Notes: generated by a model not told the origin, from the letters alone. A stretch of DNA of 12,606 nucleotides from Prevotellaceae bacterium UBA1743 (GCA_002314945.1 DCHV01000038.1:4987-17592); one strand, 5' to 3'. Shown: positions 1-8,445, counted from the stretch's first letter. Numbers and translations: made by a program.

Positions 1-212
1 CAGCTCAAAGATTAGGTGTTAAGATATTCGGTGGCGAGAAGTGCATTGCAGGCAACATCATCGTACGCCAGCGTGGTACACGTCATTATCCCGGTCTCAA
101 TGTAGCAATGGGTAAGGATGATACCTTGTACGCATTGGTAGATGGCACCGTACAGTTCCGTAAGGGTCGCCTCAATCGTAGCACAGTCAGCGTTATTCCC
201 GCTGAGGCATAA
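1..212 (+). CDS. rpmA: 50S ribosomal protein L27, C-terminal part (5' end outside window)
   Basis: The frame starting at base 3 reads AQRLGVKIFGGEKCIAGNII and continues through the L27 signature RQRGTRHYPG, then GLNVAMGKDDTLYALVDG, to a TAA at 210-212 followed directly by a second in-frame TAA. The 69 visible residues cover most of this usually ~85-90 residue protein; roughly the first 16-20 residues lie left of the window. L27 sits near the peptidyl-transferase centre of the large ribosomal subunit and is normally co-transcribed after rplU (L21). A strong intrinsic terminator follows within 35 bp, so this is the last gene of its operon. Identification is by direct motif recognition and is close to certain. 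Confidence 0.97.
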   Translation, partial: AQRLGVKIFGGEKCIAGNIIVRQRGTRHYPGLNVAMGKDDTLYALVDGTVQFRKGRLNRSTVSVIPAEA

Positions 213-242
213 TAAATAGATTAGATTTATTTCAAGTCAGAG

Positions 243-277
243 AGGCTGGAATCAAAAAAAATGATTCCAGCCTTTTT
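243..277 (+). terminator. Rho-independent terminator of rpmA
   Basis: A perfect 12-bp stem, AGGCTGGAATCA at 243-254 and its exact complement at 262-273, encloses a seven-A loop (255-261) and runs into TTTTT at 273-277. It lies 31 bp after the rpmA stop and 31 bp before the next start codon, so it should insulate the glycosidase gene from ribosomal-protein transcription. Confidence 0.93.
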
Positions 278-307
278 GGATTAGGCACATAAAAGTATAT
301 TTCAACA

Positions 308-1786
308 ATGAAGAAAACCATCCTCATGAGCGGTTTGGCTGCGACAATAGCTTTGTCAGTTACCGCAAAATCAAACGAAGAAACGCAGAAATTGGACACC
401 ATCTATCTGCACTATCCCGAGACGATAGATTGGCACGTGACACCGCGTCATGACTACGGCCATACGTTGACGAGCAAGCTGTTCCTCTGTCAATCGCATT
501 TCGATGACCATTTCAAGCACAGGGACAACGGCAAGAGTACCGTGTATATGAATTGCGAACAGGCTGTGGAGGCACTTCGCGCAATGGACAACATCACCTT
601 AGGGATGCCCAAGATCATGTATCTCGTAGGGTGGCAATACAACGGTCACGACAGCAAATACCCTGCTTTCTTCGAGGGAAACAAGGCCATCATGCGTGCC
701 TGTGACAGCGATCCTCTGGAGAGTATTCGTTGGGTGATGCGTGAGGGTAAGAAATACCACACAGACGTGAGTGTCCACATCAACATGTTTGATGCTTTCG
801 AGGACAGCCCGCTGTTCCAGAAGTACCTGGAGAACGACGTGTTGGCACGCAACAAAGTGGGTCAGCTCATCAACGGAGAATGGGGATTCAAGGTGAGTTA
901 CGCCCAGGAGTGGGACAAGGGATTCGCACAAGAGCGTCTCGACAGCCTGTGCAAGATCCTGCCCCTCGCCGAATCAGGCACATTGCACATCGACGCCTAC
1001 CATCTGACTATCCCCGAAGGTTATCTCGATGAGAACGGCGAACCGAAGGTACGCTTCATAAATGATGTGGTCAGCCCCTACCTCAAATGGACCAGGGCGG
1101 ACGAGAAGGCTGCCCAGTGCAACATCATCACGTACCTTGACCAGAAGGGGATTGACATGACGAACGAGGGCCCTGATGGGATTGACGGGCCCGATGACCC
1201 GTTCTTAGGTTATCACACCATGGTCTTCCATTATCCCACCCACTACTATTTCAAGTACCTGCCTTCACAGGTGTGGGGTGGTGACAACTATTCAGAGTGG
1301 GGACGTGTATTCGGCAATTGCACCAATGTGGAACCCATCTTCAAGGAGAACCTGCACAATTACGAGCGACTGAAAGCGGAATTCTGCAACCGTTCGCTCA
1401 TTTGTGATTACTTGAGTTATTTCAATCGTCTCTACGCCTTGGAGGGAGAGAACTACCATGCCGTACAATACGAAAAGAAGCTGAAGGCTGAACTAAAGGG
1501 TAACGACCTATTCATTACACAAAATGGTTGCACGCTGGTAGAAGGAAACGATATCCTTATTCCGGCCAGATGGATGGAAGGAAAGAACCTGGTGGCCTAT
1601 AGCCAAGATGGTTATGAAGAGAAAACATGGCGCTTGACAAAAGACTTTCCTTCAAGCGGGAAAGTTACTTTATATGAAGTGACAGCAGAAGGCAACAAGC
1701 CTATGGGTAAAGTAAGCTACTCAGGACGGAAGTTGAAACTATCCCTCAAACCTGGACAGATGCTGCAGGTGGCATTCACACGCTGA
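308..1786 (+). CDS. Secreted GH101/GH129-like glycoside hydrolase (putative endo/exo-alpha-N-acetylgalactosaminidase fold)
   Basis: This 492-residue protein has a signal peptide (MKKTILMSGLAATIALSVTA, probable cleavage after A20), so it should act in the periplasm or at the surface. Residues 98-121 contain GWQYNGHDSKYPAF, which closely resembles the start of the GH101 barrel (GY..EGHDSGHPDY in characterised enzymes). A following stretch (SVHINMFDAF, 155-164) matches the GH101 'gihvNa.e' strand. By alignment from memory, D229 in TLHIDAYH fits the nucleophile position and E287 in DMTNEGPD the acid/base position. Residues ~395-492 look like a small C-terminal beta domain. Known GH101 enzymes release the core-1 disaccharide from mucin-type O-glycans, and GH129 removes GalNAc. 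This protein is far shorter than GH101 (over 1000 residues) and lacks the large N-terminal sandwich domain, so the substrate is uncertain. No SusC/SusD neighbours are present. Its 3' end overlaps the convergent U32 gene by 11 bp. Confidence 0.66.
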   Translation: MKKTILMSGLAATIALSVTAKSNEETQKLDTIYLHYPETIDWHVTPRHDYGHTLTSKLFLCQSHFDDHFKHRDNGKSTVYMNCEQAVEALRAMDNITLGMPKIMYLVGWQYNGHDSKYPAFFEGNKAIMRACDSDPLESIRWVMREGKKYHTDVSVHINMFDAFEDSPLFQKYLENDVLARNKVGQLINGEWGFKVSYAQEWDKGFAQERLDSLCKILPLAESGTLHIDAYHLTIPEGYLDENGEPKVRFINDVVSPYLKWTRADEKAAQCNIITYLDQKGIDMTNEGPDGIDGPDDPFLGYHTMVFHYPTHYYFKYLPSQVWGGDNYSEWGRVFGNCTNVEPIFKENLHNYERLKAEFCNRSLICDYLSYFNRLYALEGENYHAVQYEKKLKAELKGNDLFITQNGCTLVEGNDILIPARWMEGKNLVAYSQDGYEEKTWRLTKDFPSSGKVTLYEVTAEGNKPMGKVSYSGRKLKLSLKPGQMLQVAFTR

Positions 1787-3569
1787 GCACCTCCATCTGG
1801 CAATGTCGGCAGTCGAAGTGAAGGCGAAACTTTCTGCCATCCTGCGACTGAAGATACCAGGGCTCGGGATAGGGACTACGCACTCTATGATGTGTAGGAC
1901 AACAGCCCAATTGAAAACGGATACAATGGCGGCAGGTCATCAACAAGATGTCCTGCCGTTGTGTTTTTTGTATCTCTAATGCAATTTCGTCCTTTACGCC
2001 CTGTTCTTTGCAGAAATCACGTGACATACCATTGGCAACAAGTACTGAATCCGGCATGGATACAGTATCCTCACCCCTCACAACACGTTGTACTCGTTGC
2101 GGTTCCTCCACTTCTTGCATCACCATACGTCTCCATGTTGCCAACTGGCTACGAGGAATGAACCAAGGTTGGCTGAATGCTATCTCCACAGCCGTAATCT
2201 CATACACGGTATCACCCATGCGCGACAATTGCTGTCGGATGCCCTCACTTTGATCCGTACGTGCTAACTGATGCTCATAAACAAAGGATTTTGAACACAC
2301 ATAACCATCTTCACGATAGAAGGTAAGCGTAAAACCATCTGCTATTTCTTCCATACGCCACGAGGCATGAATACGTCTTTCGGCAGAGGGACGGTTCAAG
2401 ATACGTTCCCATTGCTGATCTTGGTTGCGATAGAGTGGCGTACGGGGAGTTATCTGCGGCATTCGGTCGGGATACAGATGATTTCCCTCCACGCGCGAAG
2501 CACGAAATCCACAGAGTGTTCCTTGTGCGTCCAGATAACAGAAACCATCACCATTTGCGAATGAGGAGGTACTTGCCACCACGATACAATCGCGACGTAC
2601 ATCTTTCACTACGCCCACCATTTGTCCTATACTCTTGGGAGTATCCCATGAGGTAATATCGGGGGTGCGTCCTTTCAGAAAATAGGAAGTGAAGCCACGC
2701 GAGAAACTGCGTGAAGGATCCGGCTCGAATGTGTATGTTTCGTGACCTAAGGAGGCACGCACATATTCCGGCCGTCGTTTCAGGATAGCATCAATATGTT
2801 TTCTATACCAAGCCGTCACATTTTTTACGTAGGACACATCCTTCAATCTACCCTCTATCTTGAAAGAACGTACACCTGCATCCATCATCTCTTCCAGAGA
2901 TTCTGTCCTATTCATATCTTTCAGAGAGAGCAGATAACGGTCACGGAGGATGAAATTGCCATCGGCATCTGCCAACGAGAAGCGCAAACGGCAGAACTGC
3001 GCACACTCTCCCCTATTTGCCGAACGACGAAAACAGTACTGAGAGGCATTACAACGTCCACTATACGAAACACACAAAGCTCCATGCACAAATGCTTCCA
3101 ACGGCATATCGGGAACTTCCTGATGAATGGCACGTATCTCATCCAACGACAATTCACGGGCAAGCACCATCTGGCTAAATCCCATAGACTGCAACCAACG
3201 TGCCTTTTCGGGAGAACGGTTGTCCATCTGTGTGCTGGCATGGAGTTCGATAGGAGGTAAATCCATCTTTAGCAGAGCCACGTCCTGCACTATCAAGGCA
3301 TCCACCCCAACACGATACAATCTCCACACGAGTTCACGCGTCGCCTCCAGTTCGTCATCATACAACAACGTATTTACCGTCACATATACCCGAGCACCAT
3401 ATTGATGGGCATACTTGCAGAGGGTATCTATGTCCTCCTCCGAATTTCCTGCAGCAGCTCGTGCGCCAAAACGTTCTGCACCCAGATATACAGCATCAGC
3501 TCCATGGTCAATAGCCGCTATGCCGCATTCCAGGTTTCGGGCAGGACTAAGCAATTCAATGGATGTCAT
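1776..3569 (-). CDS. U32 family protein (collagenase-like; RlhA/TrhP-type RNA hydroxylation family)
   Basis: This 597-residue protein begins MTSIELLSPARNLECGIAAI, typical of COG0826, and carries the U32 signature EAFVHGALCVSYSGRCNAS at 158-176. The cysteines C166, C173, C189 and C193 match the positions known to hold a [4Fe-4S] cluster in UbiU/UbiV relatives. Once called peptidases, characterised long members (E. coli RlhA) are needed for hydroxylation of a 23S rRNA cytidine and shorter ones (TrhP) for tRNA U34 hydroxylation. The length and the middle DUF3656-like region (~380-480) point to the RlhA-like branch, by inference. A C-terminal segment adds C546-x2-C549, C556/C557 and C587-x2-C590, a possible second metal site. 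The ATG at 3567-3569 overlaps the end of metA by 14 bp, suggesting translational coupling. The stop lies inside the end of the convergent glycosidase gene. Confidence 0.88.
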   Translation of the reverse strand: MTSIELLSPARNLECGIAAIDHGADAVYLGAERFGARAAAGNSEEDIDTLCKYAHQYGARVYVTVNTLLYDDELEATRELVWRLYRVGVDALIVQDVALLKMDLPPIELHASTQMDNRSPEKARWLQSMGFSQMVLARELSLDEIRAIHQEVPDMPLEAFVHGALCVSYSGRCNASQYCFRRSANRGECAQFCRLRFSLADADGNFILRDRYLLSLKDMNRTESLEEMMDAGVRSFKIEGRLKDVSYVKNVTAWYRKHIDAILKRRPEYVRASLGHETYTFEPDPSRSFSRGFTSYFLKGRTPDITSWDTPKSIGQMVGVVKDVRRDCIVVASTSSFANGDGFCYLDAQGTLCGFRASRVEGNHLYPDRMPQITPRTPLYRNQDQQWERILNRPSAERRIHASWRMEEIADGFTLTFYREDGYVCSKSFVYEHQLARTDQSEGIRQQLSRMGDTVYEITAVEIAFSQPWFIPRSQLATWRRMVMQEVEEPQRVQRVVRGEDTVSMPDSVLVANGMSRDFCKEQGVKDEIALEIQKTQRQDILLMTCRHCIRFQLGCCPTHHRVRSPYPEPWYLQSQDGRKFRLHFDCRHCQMEVLSV

Positions 3570-4476
3570 TGATATCGTATGGTGTCTCTTGATATACGTA
3601 ATAGTTCAGCCAGTTGGTAAAGAGCAGATTGCCATGTCCGCGCCAGGACACCAAAGGTCCCTTTTCGGGATTGTCGTCAATATAGTAGTGTTCAGGAACA
3701 TGAATAGGAAGTCCCTTCGACAAGTCTCGACGGTATTCCGCATCAAGCGTCATGGGAGAATATTCAGAGTGTCCTGTGATGAAAATCTCCCTTCCTTGCC
3801 GAGCCATCACCATTGAGACACCACCTTTTTCCTTTCCTTCTGCTATAACCGTCAATCCAGGCACCCGTTCCACATCTTCCTTGCGAATCTCGGTATGCCG
3901 ACTATGTGGCATTTGGAACACATCGTCAAATCCTCGGAAGATGGGTAGCCGAGGACTAAGCGGTACCTGAGGGAATACTCCGAACATTTTCTCGGGCAAA
4001 GGATACTTGGGCACACCATAGTGATAGTACAAACCAGCTTGTGCTGCCCAACAGATATATAGGGTACTTGTCACATGATTGCGTGCCCAGGAAAAAATCT
4101 CTGTCATCTCCTTCCAATAGGACACCTCGGGGTAATCAAGATGCTCCACGGGAGCCCCCGTGATAATCATGCCATCGAATTTCTCATTTCGCATTTCCTC
4201 GAAATCGCGATAAAAGGCTTGCATGTGTTCCACAGGTGTGTTTTTGCTGGTATGCGCCTTCACCTTCATCAGATGGATTTCCAGCTGTAGCGGGGTATTG
4301 GAAAGGAGACGAATCAAGTCCGTCTCGGTTGTTATCTTCAAGGGCATCAGATTAAGAATGACAATACGTAACGGACGTATGTCCTGATGCGAAGCACGAG
4401 AGGAGTCCATCACGAAGATATTCTCCTTCTTCAGTAGCTCAATAGCTGGTAATGTATCTGGTAATCTTAATGGCAT
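3556..4476 (-). CDS. metA: Homoserine O-acyltransferase MetA (predicted acetyl-CoA specific)
   Basis: This 306-residue cytosolic enzyme acylates the gamma-hydroxyl of homoserine in the first committed step of methionine synthesis. It aligns end to end with the MetA/HTS family: MPLRLPDTLPA at the N-terminus, ILNLMPLKITTETDLIRLL at 40-58, the catalytic cysteine C142 in YICWAAQAG, and the His-Glu pair H236 and E238 in TGHSEYSPMTLDAEY. Residue 111 is Glu (GAPVEHL), whereas E. coli MetA has Gly there. Published work on Bacillus MetA ties Glu111 to acetyl-CoA use, so homoserine O-acetyltransferase is the better functional prediction. The ATG at 4474-4476 starts 4 bp after the ABC-F stop, and the TGA at 3556-3558 falls inside the start region of the U32 gene. 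No SAM riboswitch or separate promoter is visible upstream. Confidence 0.95.
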   Translation of the reverse strand: MPLRLPDTLPAIELLKKENIFVMDSSRASHQDIRPLRIVILNLMPLKITTETDLIRLLSNTPLQLEIHLMKVKAHTSKNTPVEHMQAFYRDFEEMRNEKFDGMIITGAPVEHLDYPEVSYWKEMTEIFSWARNHVTSTLYICWAAQAGLYYHYGVPKYPLPEKMFGVFPQVPLSPRLPIFRGFDDVFQMPHSRHTEIRKEDVERVPGLTVIAEGKEKGGVSMVMARQGREIFITGHSEYSPMTLDAEYRRDLSKGLPIHVPEHYYIDDNPEKGPLVSWRGHGNLLFTNWLNYYVYQETPYDINDIH

Positions 4477-4480
4477 AATC

Positions 4481-6469
4481 TTATGAATTATATTCCATAT
4501 AGGCGTTTTCCCATTCTTCTTCCGCTTCCGAAAGCTGTTTTTTCAATCGGGCATGTTTATCATAGAGCGTAGTGTCCAGACTTCCTTCCGGAGTGGACAT
4601 CCGAGCTTCCACAATCTGGATAGCAGCCTCCAGTTCACTCACCCTTTGCTCTGCCTCCTGTAGAGCCTTCTCCAGTTTCTTCTGTTTCCGGGCCTTTGCC
4701 TTTTGCTCCTCGTACGACAAAGCAGATTCCTTCTTGGAAGGGGCAGATTCTGGCATGTCTGTTGATTTTGCATTCTCCGCAGAGGCATTTCTAATAGAAA
4801 GTTGAGCACCAGAAACAGCATCACGTTCTGCATCCAGTTGTTTCAGCCAATCGTAAATGCCGCCCAAATGCTCGCGCACCTTCCCTTGCGCAAAAGCATA
4901 TACTTTACTTACAAGACCATCGAGGAACTCACGGTCGTGGCTCACGACTATCACAGTACCATCAAAATCCCGTATGGCAGCCTTCAGGACATCCTTGCTG
5001 CGCATATCCAAGTGATTGGTCGGTTCGTCCAAAATCAAAAAGTTGACAGGTTCCAACAACAACTTTATCATGGCCAATCGCGTGCGTTCACCTCCGGAAA
5101 GGAATTTCACCTTTTTATCCGAGGCTTCACCTCCAAACATGAACGCGCCTAAGATGTCACGTATTTTCAGTCGGATGTCGCCTTTGGCAACTCTGTCGAT
5201 AGTATCGAATACGGTCAGCTCCCCGTCAAGCAATTGTGCCTGATTCTGGGCAAAATAACCTATCTGCACATTATGGCCAATCTTGCATCCTGAACCTTCG
5301 CCCTCGGCTGCAGTTCCATAGGCAGACATGATGAGTTTCACCATCGTAGATTTACCCTCACCATTTCGTCCCACGAAAGCAACCTTCTCGCCCCGTCGTA
5401 TCGTAAGGTCCACCCCGGAGAAAACAGGCTCGTAGAGTTTGCCCGTAGCCTCGCTGCGGTACTGCCACTTGGCAGAGTCACAAATGACTGGATAATCGCC
5501 ACTTCGCACGCTACATGTGAATTTCAGATGCAAGGCACTATTATCCACATCGTCCACCTCTATAGGTATGATGCGCTCCAATTGTTTTATGCGGCTCTGC
5601 ACCTGAACGGCCTTGGTAGCCTTGTAGCGGAAACGCTCAATAAAATCCTTAATGTCGGCTATCTCCTTCTGCTGATTCTCGTATGCTCTGAGTTGCTGTT
5701 CGCGACGTTCTGCCCTAAGTACCACATACTCATCATACTTCACTTTGTAGTCGGTAATGCGTCCACATGAGATTTCCAACGTACGATTCGTCACGTTATT
5801 GATAAAGGCACGGTCGTGACTCACCAGGACAACTGCATTTGCGCGTGTGGCAAGGAACTGCTCCAGCCATCGTATGCTTTCTATATCCAGATGGTTGGTC
5901 GGTTCGTCCAGCAAGAGCACATCAGGAGTCTGCAACAGCAGTTTTGCCAATTCGATACGCATACGCCATCCTCCGCTGAACTCACTTGTGGGACGGTCGA
6001 AATCAGAGCGTTGGAAACCCAATCCCTGCAAGGTACGTTCCAGTTCCGATTGGTAGTTCATCCCACCCATCATCTGGAAGCGTTCATTCTCGTGTGCAAA
6101 CTGCTCCACCAGCGCCATATACCCTTCGCTTTCGTAATCGGTACGCTGAGCCAGTTCTTCGTTCATTCGGTTCAGTCGTGCTTCCGTCTCGTGAATGTGC
6201 GCAAAAGCCTGTTCTGCCTCTTCCCTCACGGTACGACTATCACTCAACACCATTACCTGAGGCAGGTAGGCAATCGTCGCCTCTCGTGGTACAGAGACAC
6301 TACCGCCCGAGGGTTGCTGAAGTCCGGCTATGATTTTCAGCATCGTGCTCTTCCCTGCCCCATTCTTGCCCACCAAGGCAATACGGTCCTTGTCGTTGAT
6401 AACATAGTTCACGCCCGCAAAAAGTGGGCGTGAACTGAATTCTACTGAAAGATTGTCTATTGAAATCAA
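4481..6469 (-). CDS. ABC-F family ATPase (ribosome-associated, Uup/YheS-like), TTG start
   Basis: This 662-residue protein has two fused ABC ATPase domains and no membrane segment, the ABC-F layout. Domain 1 has Walker A GKNGAGKST (34-42), signature FSGGW (164-168) and Walker B LLLDEP (185-190). Domain 2 has GRNGEGKST (367-375), LSGGE (457-461) and LILDEP (478-483). The charged helical linker between them (~240-310) is where ABC-F proteins contact the ribosomal P-site tRNA region. A basic, coiled-coil C-terminal tail (~580-660) resembles Uup and YheS. The start codon is TTG at 6467-6469: an in-frame TAG lies 24-22 bases upstream with no ATG between, and the next Met (43) would delete Walker A. 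An A-rich stretch (GAAGAAAA) precedes it. It lies 21 bp after lutC and 4 bp before metA. It is likely a housekeeping translation factor rather than a resistance determinant, but this is inferred. Confidence 0.93.
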   Translation of the reverse strand: MISIDNLSVEFSSRPLFAGVNYVINDKDRIALVGKNGAGKSTMLKIIAGLQQPSGGSVSVPREATIAYLPQVMVLSDSRTVREEAEQAFAHIHETEARLNRMNEELAQRTDYESEGYMALVEQFAHENERFQMMGGMNYQSELERTLQGLGFQRSDFDRPTSEFSGGWRMRIELAKLLLQTPDVLLLDEPTNHLDIESIRWLEQFLATRANAVVLVSHDRAFINNVTNRTLEISCGRITDYKVKYDEYVVLRAERREQQLRAYENQQKEIADIKDFIERFRYKATKAVQVQSRIKQLERIIPIEVDDVDNSALHLKFTCSVRSGDYPVICDSAKWQYRSEATGKLYEPVFSGVDLTIRRGEKVAFVGRNGEGKSTMVKLIMSAYGTAAEGEGSGCKIGHNVQIGYFAQNQAQLLDGELTVFDTIDRVAKGDIRLKIRDILGAFMFGGEASDKKVKFLSGGERTRLAMIKLLLEPVNFLILDEPTNHLDMRSKDVLKAAIRDFDGTVIVVSHDREFLDGLVSKVYAFAQGKVREHLGGIYDWLKQLDAERDAVSGAQLSIRNASAENAKSTDMPESAPSKKESALSYEEQKAKARKQKKLEKALQEAEQRVSELEAAIQIVEARMSTPEGSLDTTLYDKHARLKKQLSEAEEEWENAYMEYNS

Positions 6470-6490
6470 TTTTCTTCGTTCTATTTTTTG

Positions 6491-7072
6491 CTACTCTGTC
6501 AGCAATATGGTCATACCTCTTGCCGCTTGTGCTCCATAAACCAACGACTGTTCGATATCTGCCGTCTTGGAAGGTCCGCTGATGAAAGTTCCGAATCCGT
6601 AGTCATTGAACTGTATGCGTTCGTATGCCTCATGCATATTGCTCACGATATTCTTTTTAGACACTATTAGCACCAGATATTCAGCAATAAAGCATATTGC
6701 CTTCTCCTTCATCGTCTGGGGAATCCACACGCAAGCATTCTCGGCACATGCCACCTCACCTTTTATCACACCTACGTCCGTACCATCCAAGTCCTGTGCA
6801 CAAGCCACCTCATCCGGGTTGCGGTCGGCACGTATGCCTGGAACGTTACTGCTCACCACCTTTGCCTCGGGATAGGCTTGGCGTATCAGTTCGTTCAGGT
6901 CATCTTCGGGCTTCACCTCTATCAATCGTGCACCTGCCGTGGTGGTAGCTGTCTCGATAAACTTGGCCACAGGGTCGTCGTGTGTCGTCTTGGCAAAGCC
7001 AAGGTCGGGCATATCGTATGTCTCGCGCACATTAGCACGCAACCGATTTAGTATCTCTTCCTTCGTACTCAT
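6491..7072 (-). CDS. lutC: LUD domain protein LutC (lactate utilisation)
   Basis: This 193-residue protein is the third component of the LutABC L-lactate oxidation system (also LldG/YkgG). It begins MSTKEEILNRLRANV and carries the C-terminal LUD signature FISGPSKTADIEQSLVYGAQ (163-182). The ATG at 7070-7072 overlaps the lutB stop as ATGA. This start is preferred over an in-frame ATG 30 bases upstream, which would add only EGPEERRTE-type residues read from the end of lutB. LutC has no cofactor of its own in known systems and works with LutA and LutB, which carry the cysteine-rich and iron-sulfur parts. The last residues read GAQAARGMTILL where many homologues have GVHGP, a small divergence. 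The stop is TAG at 6491-6493, 21 bp before the ABC-F start. Confidence 0.93.
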   Translation of the reverse strand: MSTKEEILNRLRANVRETYDMPDLGFAKTTHDDPVAKFIETATTTAGARLIEVKPEDDLNELIRQAYPEAKVVSSNVPGIRADRNPDEVACAQDLDGTDVGVIKGEVACAENACVWIPQTMKEKAICFIAEYLVLIVSKKNIVSNMHEAYERIQFNDYGFGTFISGPSKTADIEQSLVYGAQAARGMTILLTE

Positions 7073-8445
7073 TTCTGTCCTCCTTTCTTCAGGTCCTTCC
7101 ATTGTGCATGGAAAGATTTCTTGGCAAACTCAGGCATCTCATGTCCCTTGGCCCATGCGTTCATACGTACGTTTGTCATCCATCGCGGCAAGATATTGGC
7201 CATAGGTGCCATCTTCAAGGCTGTGCCATACAGAGCGGGATGCTCAAACATCAGTTTCATACCCTTCGACATAGCCTTCTTCATCGAATTGGCTTTTCCC
7301 CAACTATCCAGACGTTGCCTCCAGCGGTAAATCTGCGTAGAGAGGTCAACCTTGACAGGACACACGTTATCGCACGAGCAACACAGGGTGCAAGCCGATA
7401 CATTATGGTAGTTGGCGTTTCGGTCCTTCAGCATACCCAGATTGATACCGATGGGCCCTGGTATGAAGTAGGTATAGCTATAGCCACCACTACGGCGATA
7501 TACGGGACAAGTGTTCATACAAGCGCCACAACGCATACACTTGAGCGTCTGCCAATGTTCCTCATCACCCAGGATGCTACTACGGCCATTGTCCACCAGT
7601 ATGATATGCATCTCTCCTCCGGGTCGCGGTTTGCGGAAATGCGAGGTATATACGGTAGTGGCCTGACCTGTACCACAACGAGCCAACAGACGATGGAACA
7701 CGCCCATTGCCTCGTAGTTGGGGATAAGTTTCTCCAATCCCATCGACACGATATGCAGTTTGGGTACGCTGGTACTCATATCGGCATTACCCTCGTTGGT
7801 ACATACCACCACGTCGCCCGTTTCAGCAATACCGAAGTTCGCACCCGTCATGCCACACTCAGCCGTCATGAAGTTATCCCTCAGATGATAGCGTGCGCAA
7901 CGGGTCAGATAGGTAGGGTCGTAGTTTCCCTTCTCGGATTGAATCTGCTCTTCGAAGCAATGGCCCACCTGTTCACGTGTGATGTGTATGGCAGGCATCA
8001 CGATATGGCTCGGAGCCAGTTTCATCATCTGCAGGATACGCTCGCCCAAATCGGTCTCCACCACCTCGATACCATGCTTTTCCAGATGCTCGTTCAGATG
8101 GCATTCCTCTGTCAGCATCGACTTACTTTTCACCACCTTGTGTACCTGATGTTCGGTAAGTATCTGCATCACGATATCATTATACTCTGCGGCATCCTTG
8201 GCCCAATGTACATGCACGCCATTTCGTGTGGCATTCTCCTCGAATTTCTGCAGGTAGTCAGCCAGATGGGTTACCGTATGTTTCTTTATCTGGCTTGCAG
8301 CCTCGCGCAGGTCCTCCCACTCGCTCAAGTCGTGTGCCTGAGCGTCACGTTTGGCCCTCACGCTCCAGAAGGTCTGGTCATGACGCGTCACGCGATTGCT
8401 ATCCTGGATGAACTTTTCTGCTGCCAAAGAATGTTTCGTACTCAT
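7069..8445 (-). CDS. lutB: LutB, LUD plus 2x[4Fe-4S] lactate oxidation protein
   Basis: From the ATG at 8443-8445 the product is 458 residues. It has an N-terminal LUD domain (~60-290, including AECGMTGANFGIAETGDVVV at 195-214) and a ferredoxin-like domain with two cluster motifs: C303-x2-C306-x2-C309-x3-C313 followed by P, and C352-x2-C355-x2-C358-x3-C362 followed by P. This is the standard LutB (YkgF/LldF) layout. With LutA and LutC it oxidises L-lactate to pyruvate and passes electrons on, probably to the quinone pool. The frame stays open for 29 more codons upstream (to 8532), but that extension lies in lutA. The chosen ATG forms an ATGA overlap with the lutA stop, and MSTKHSLAAEKFIQDSNRVT is the usual LutB beginning. 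Its 3' end forms a second ATGA overlap with lutC. Confidence 0.95.
   Translation of the reverse strand: MSTKHSLAAEKFIQDSNRVTRHDQTFWSVRAKRDAQAHDLSEWEDLREAASQIKKHTVTHLADYLQKFEENATRNGVHVHWAKDAAEYNDIVMQILTEHQVHKVVKSKSMLTEECHLNEHLEKHGIEVVETDLGERILQMMKLAPSHIVMPAIHITREQVGHCFEEQIQSEKGNYDPTYLTRCARYHLRDNFMTAECGMTGANFGIAETGDVVVCTNEGNADMSTSVPKLHIVSMGLEKLIPNYEAMGVFHRLLARCGTGQATTVYTSHFRKPRPGGEMHIILVDNGRSSILGDEEHWQTLKCMRCGACMNTCPVYRRSGGYSYTYFIPGPIGINLGMLKDRNANYHNVSACTLCCSCDNVCPVKVDLSTQIYRWRQRLDSWGKANSMKKAMSKGMKLMFEHPALYGTALKMAPMANILPRWMTNVRMNAWAKGHEMPEFAKKSFHAQWKDLKKGGQK

Noticed and set aside
275..303. Possible promoter TTTG-N17-TATATTTC before the glycosidase
   Set aside because: Spacer too short, one -7 mismatch, and the start site would fall on the ATG itself; TTTG is part of the rpmA terminator tail.
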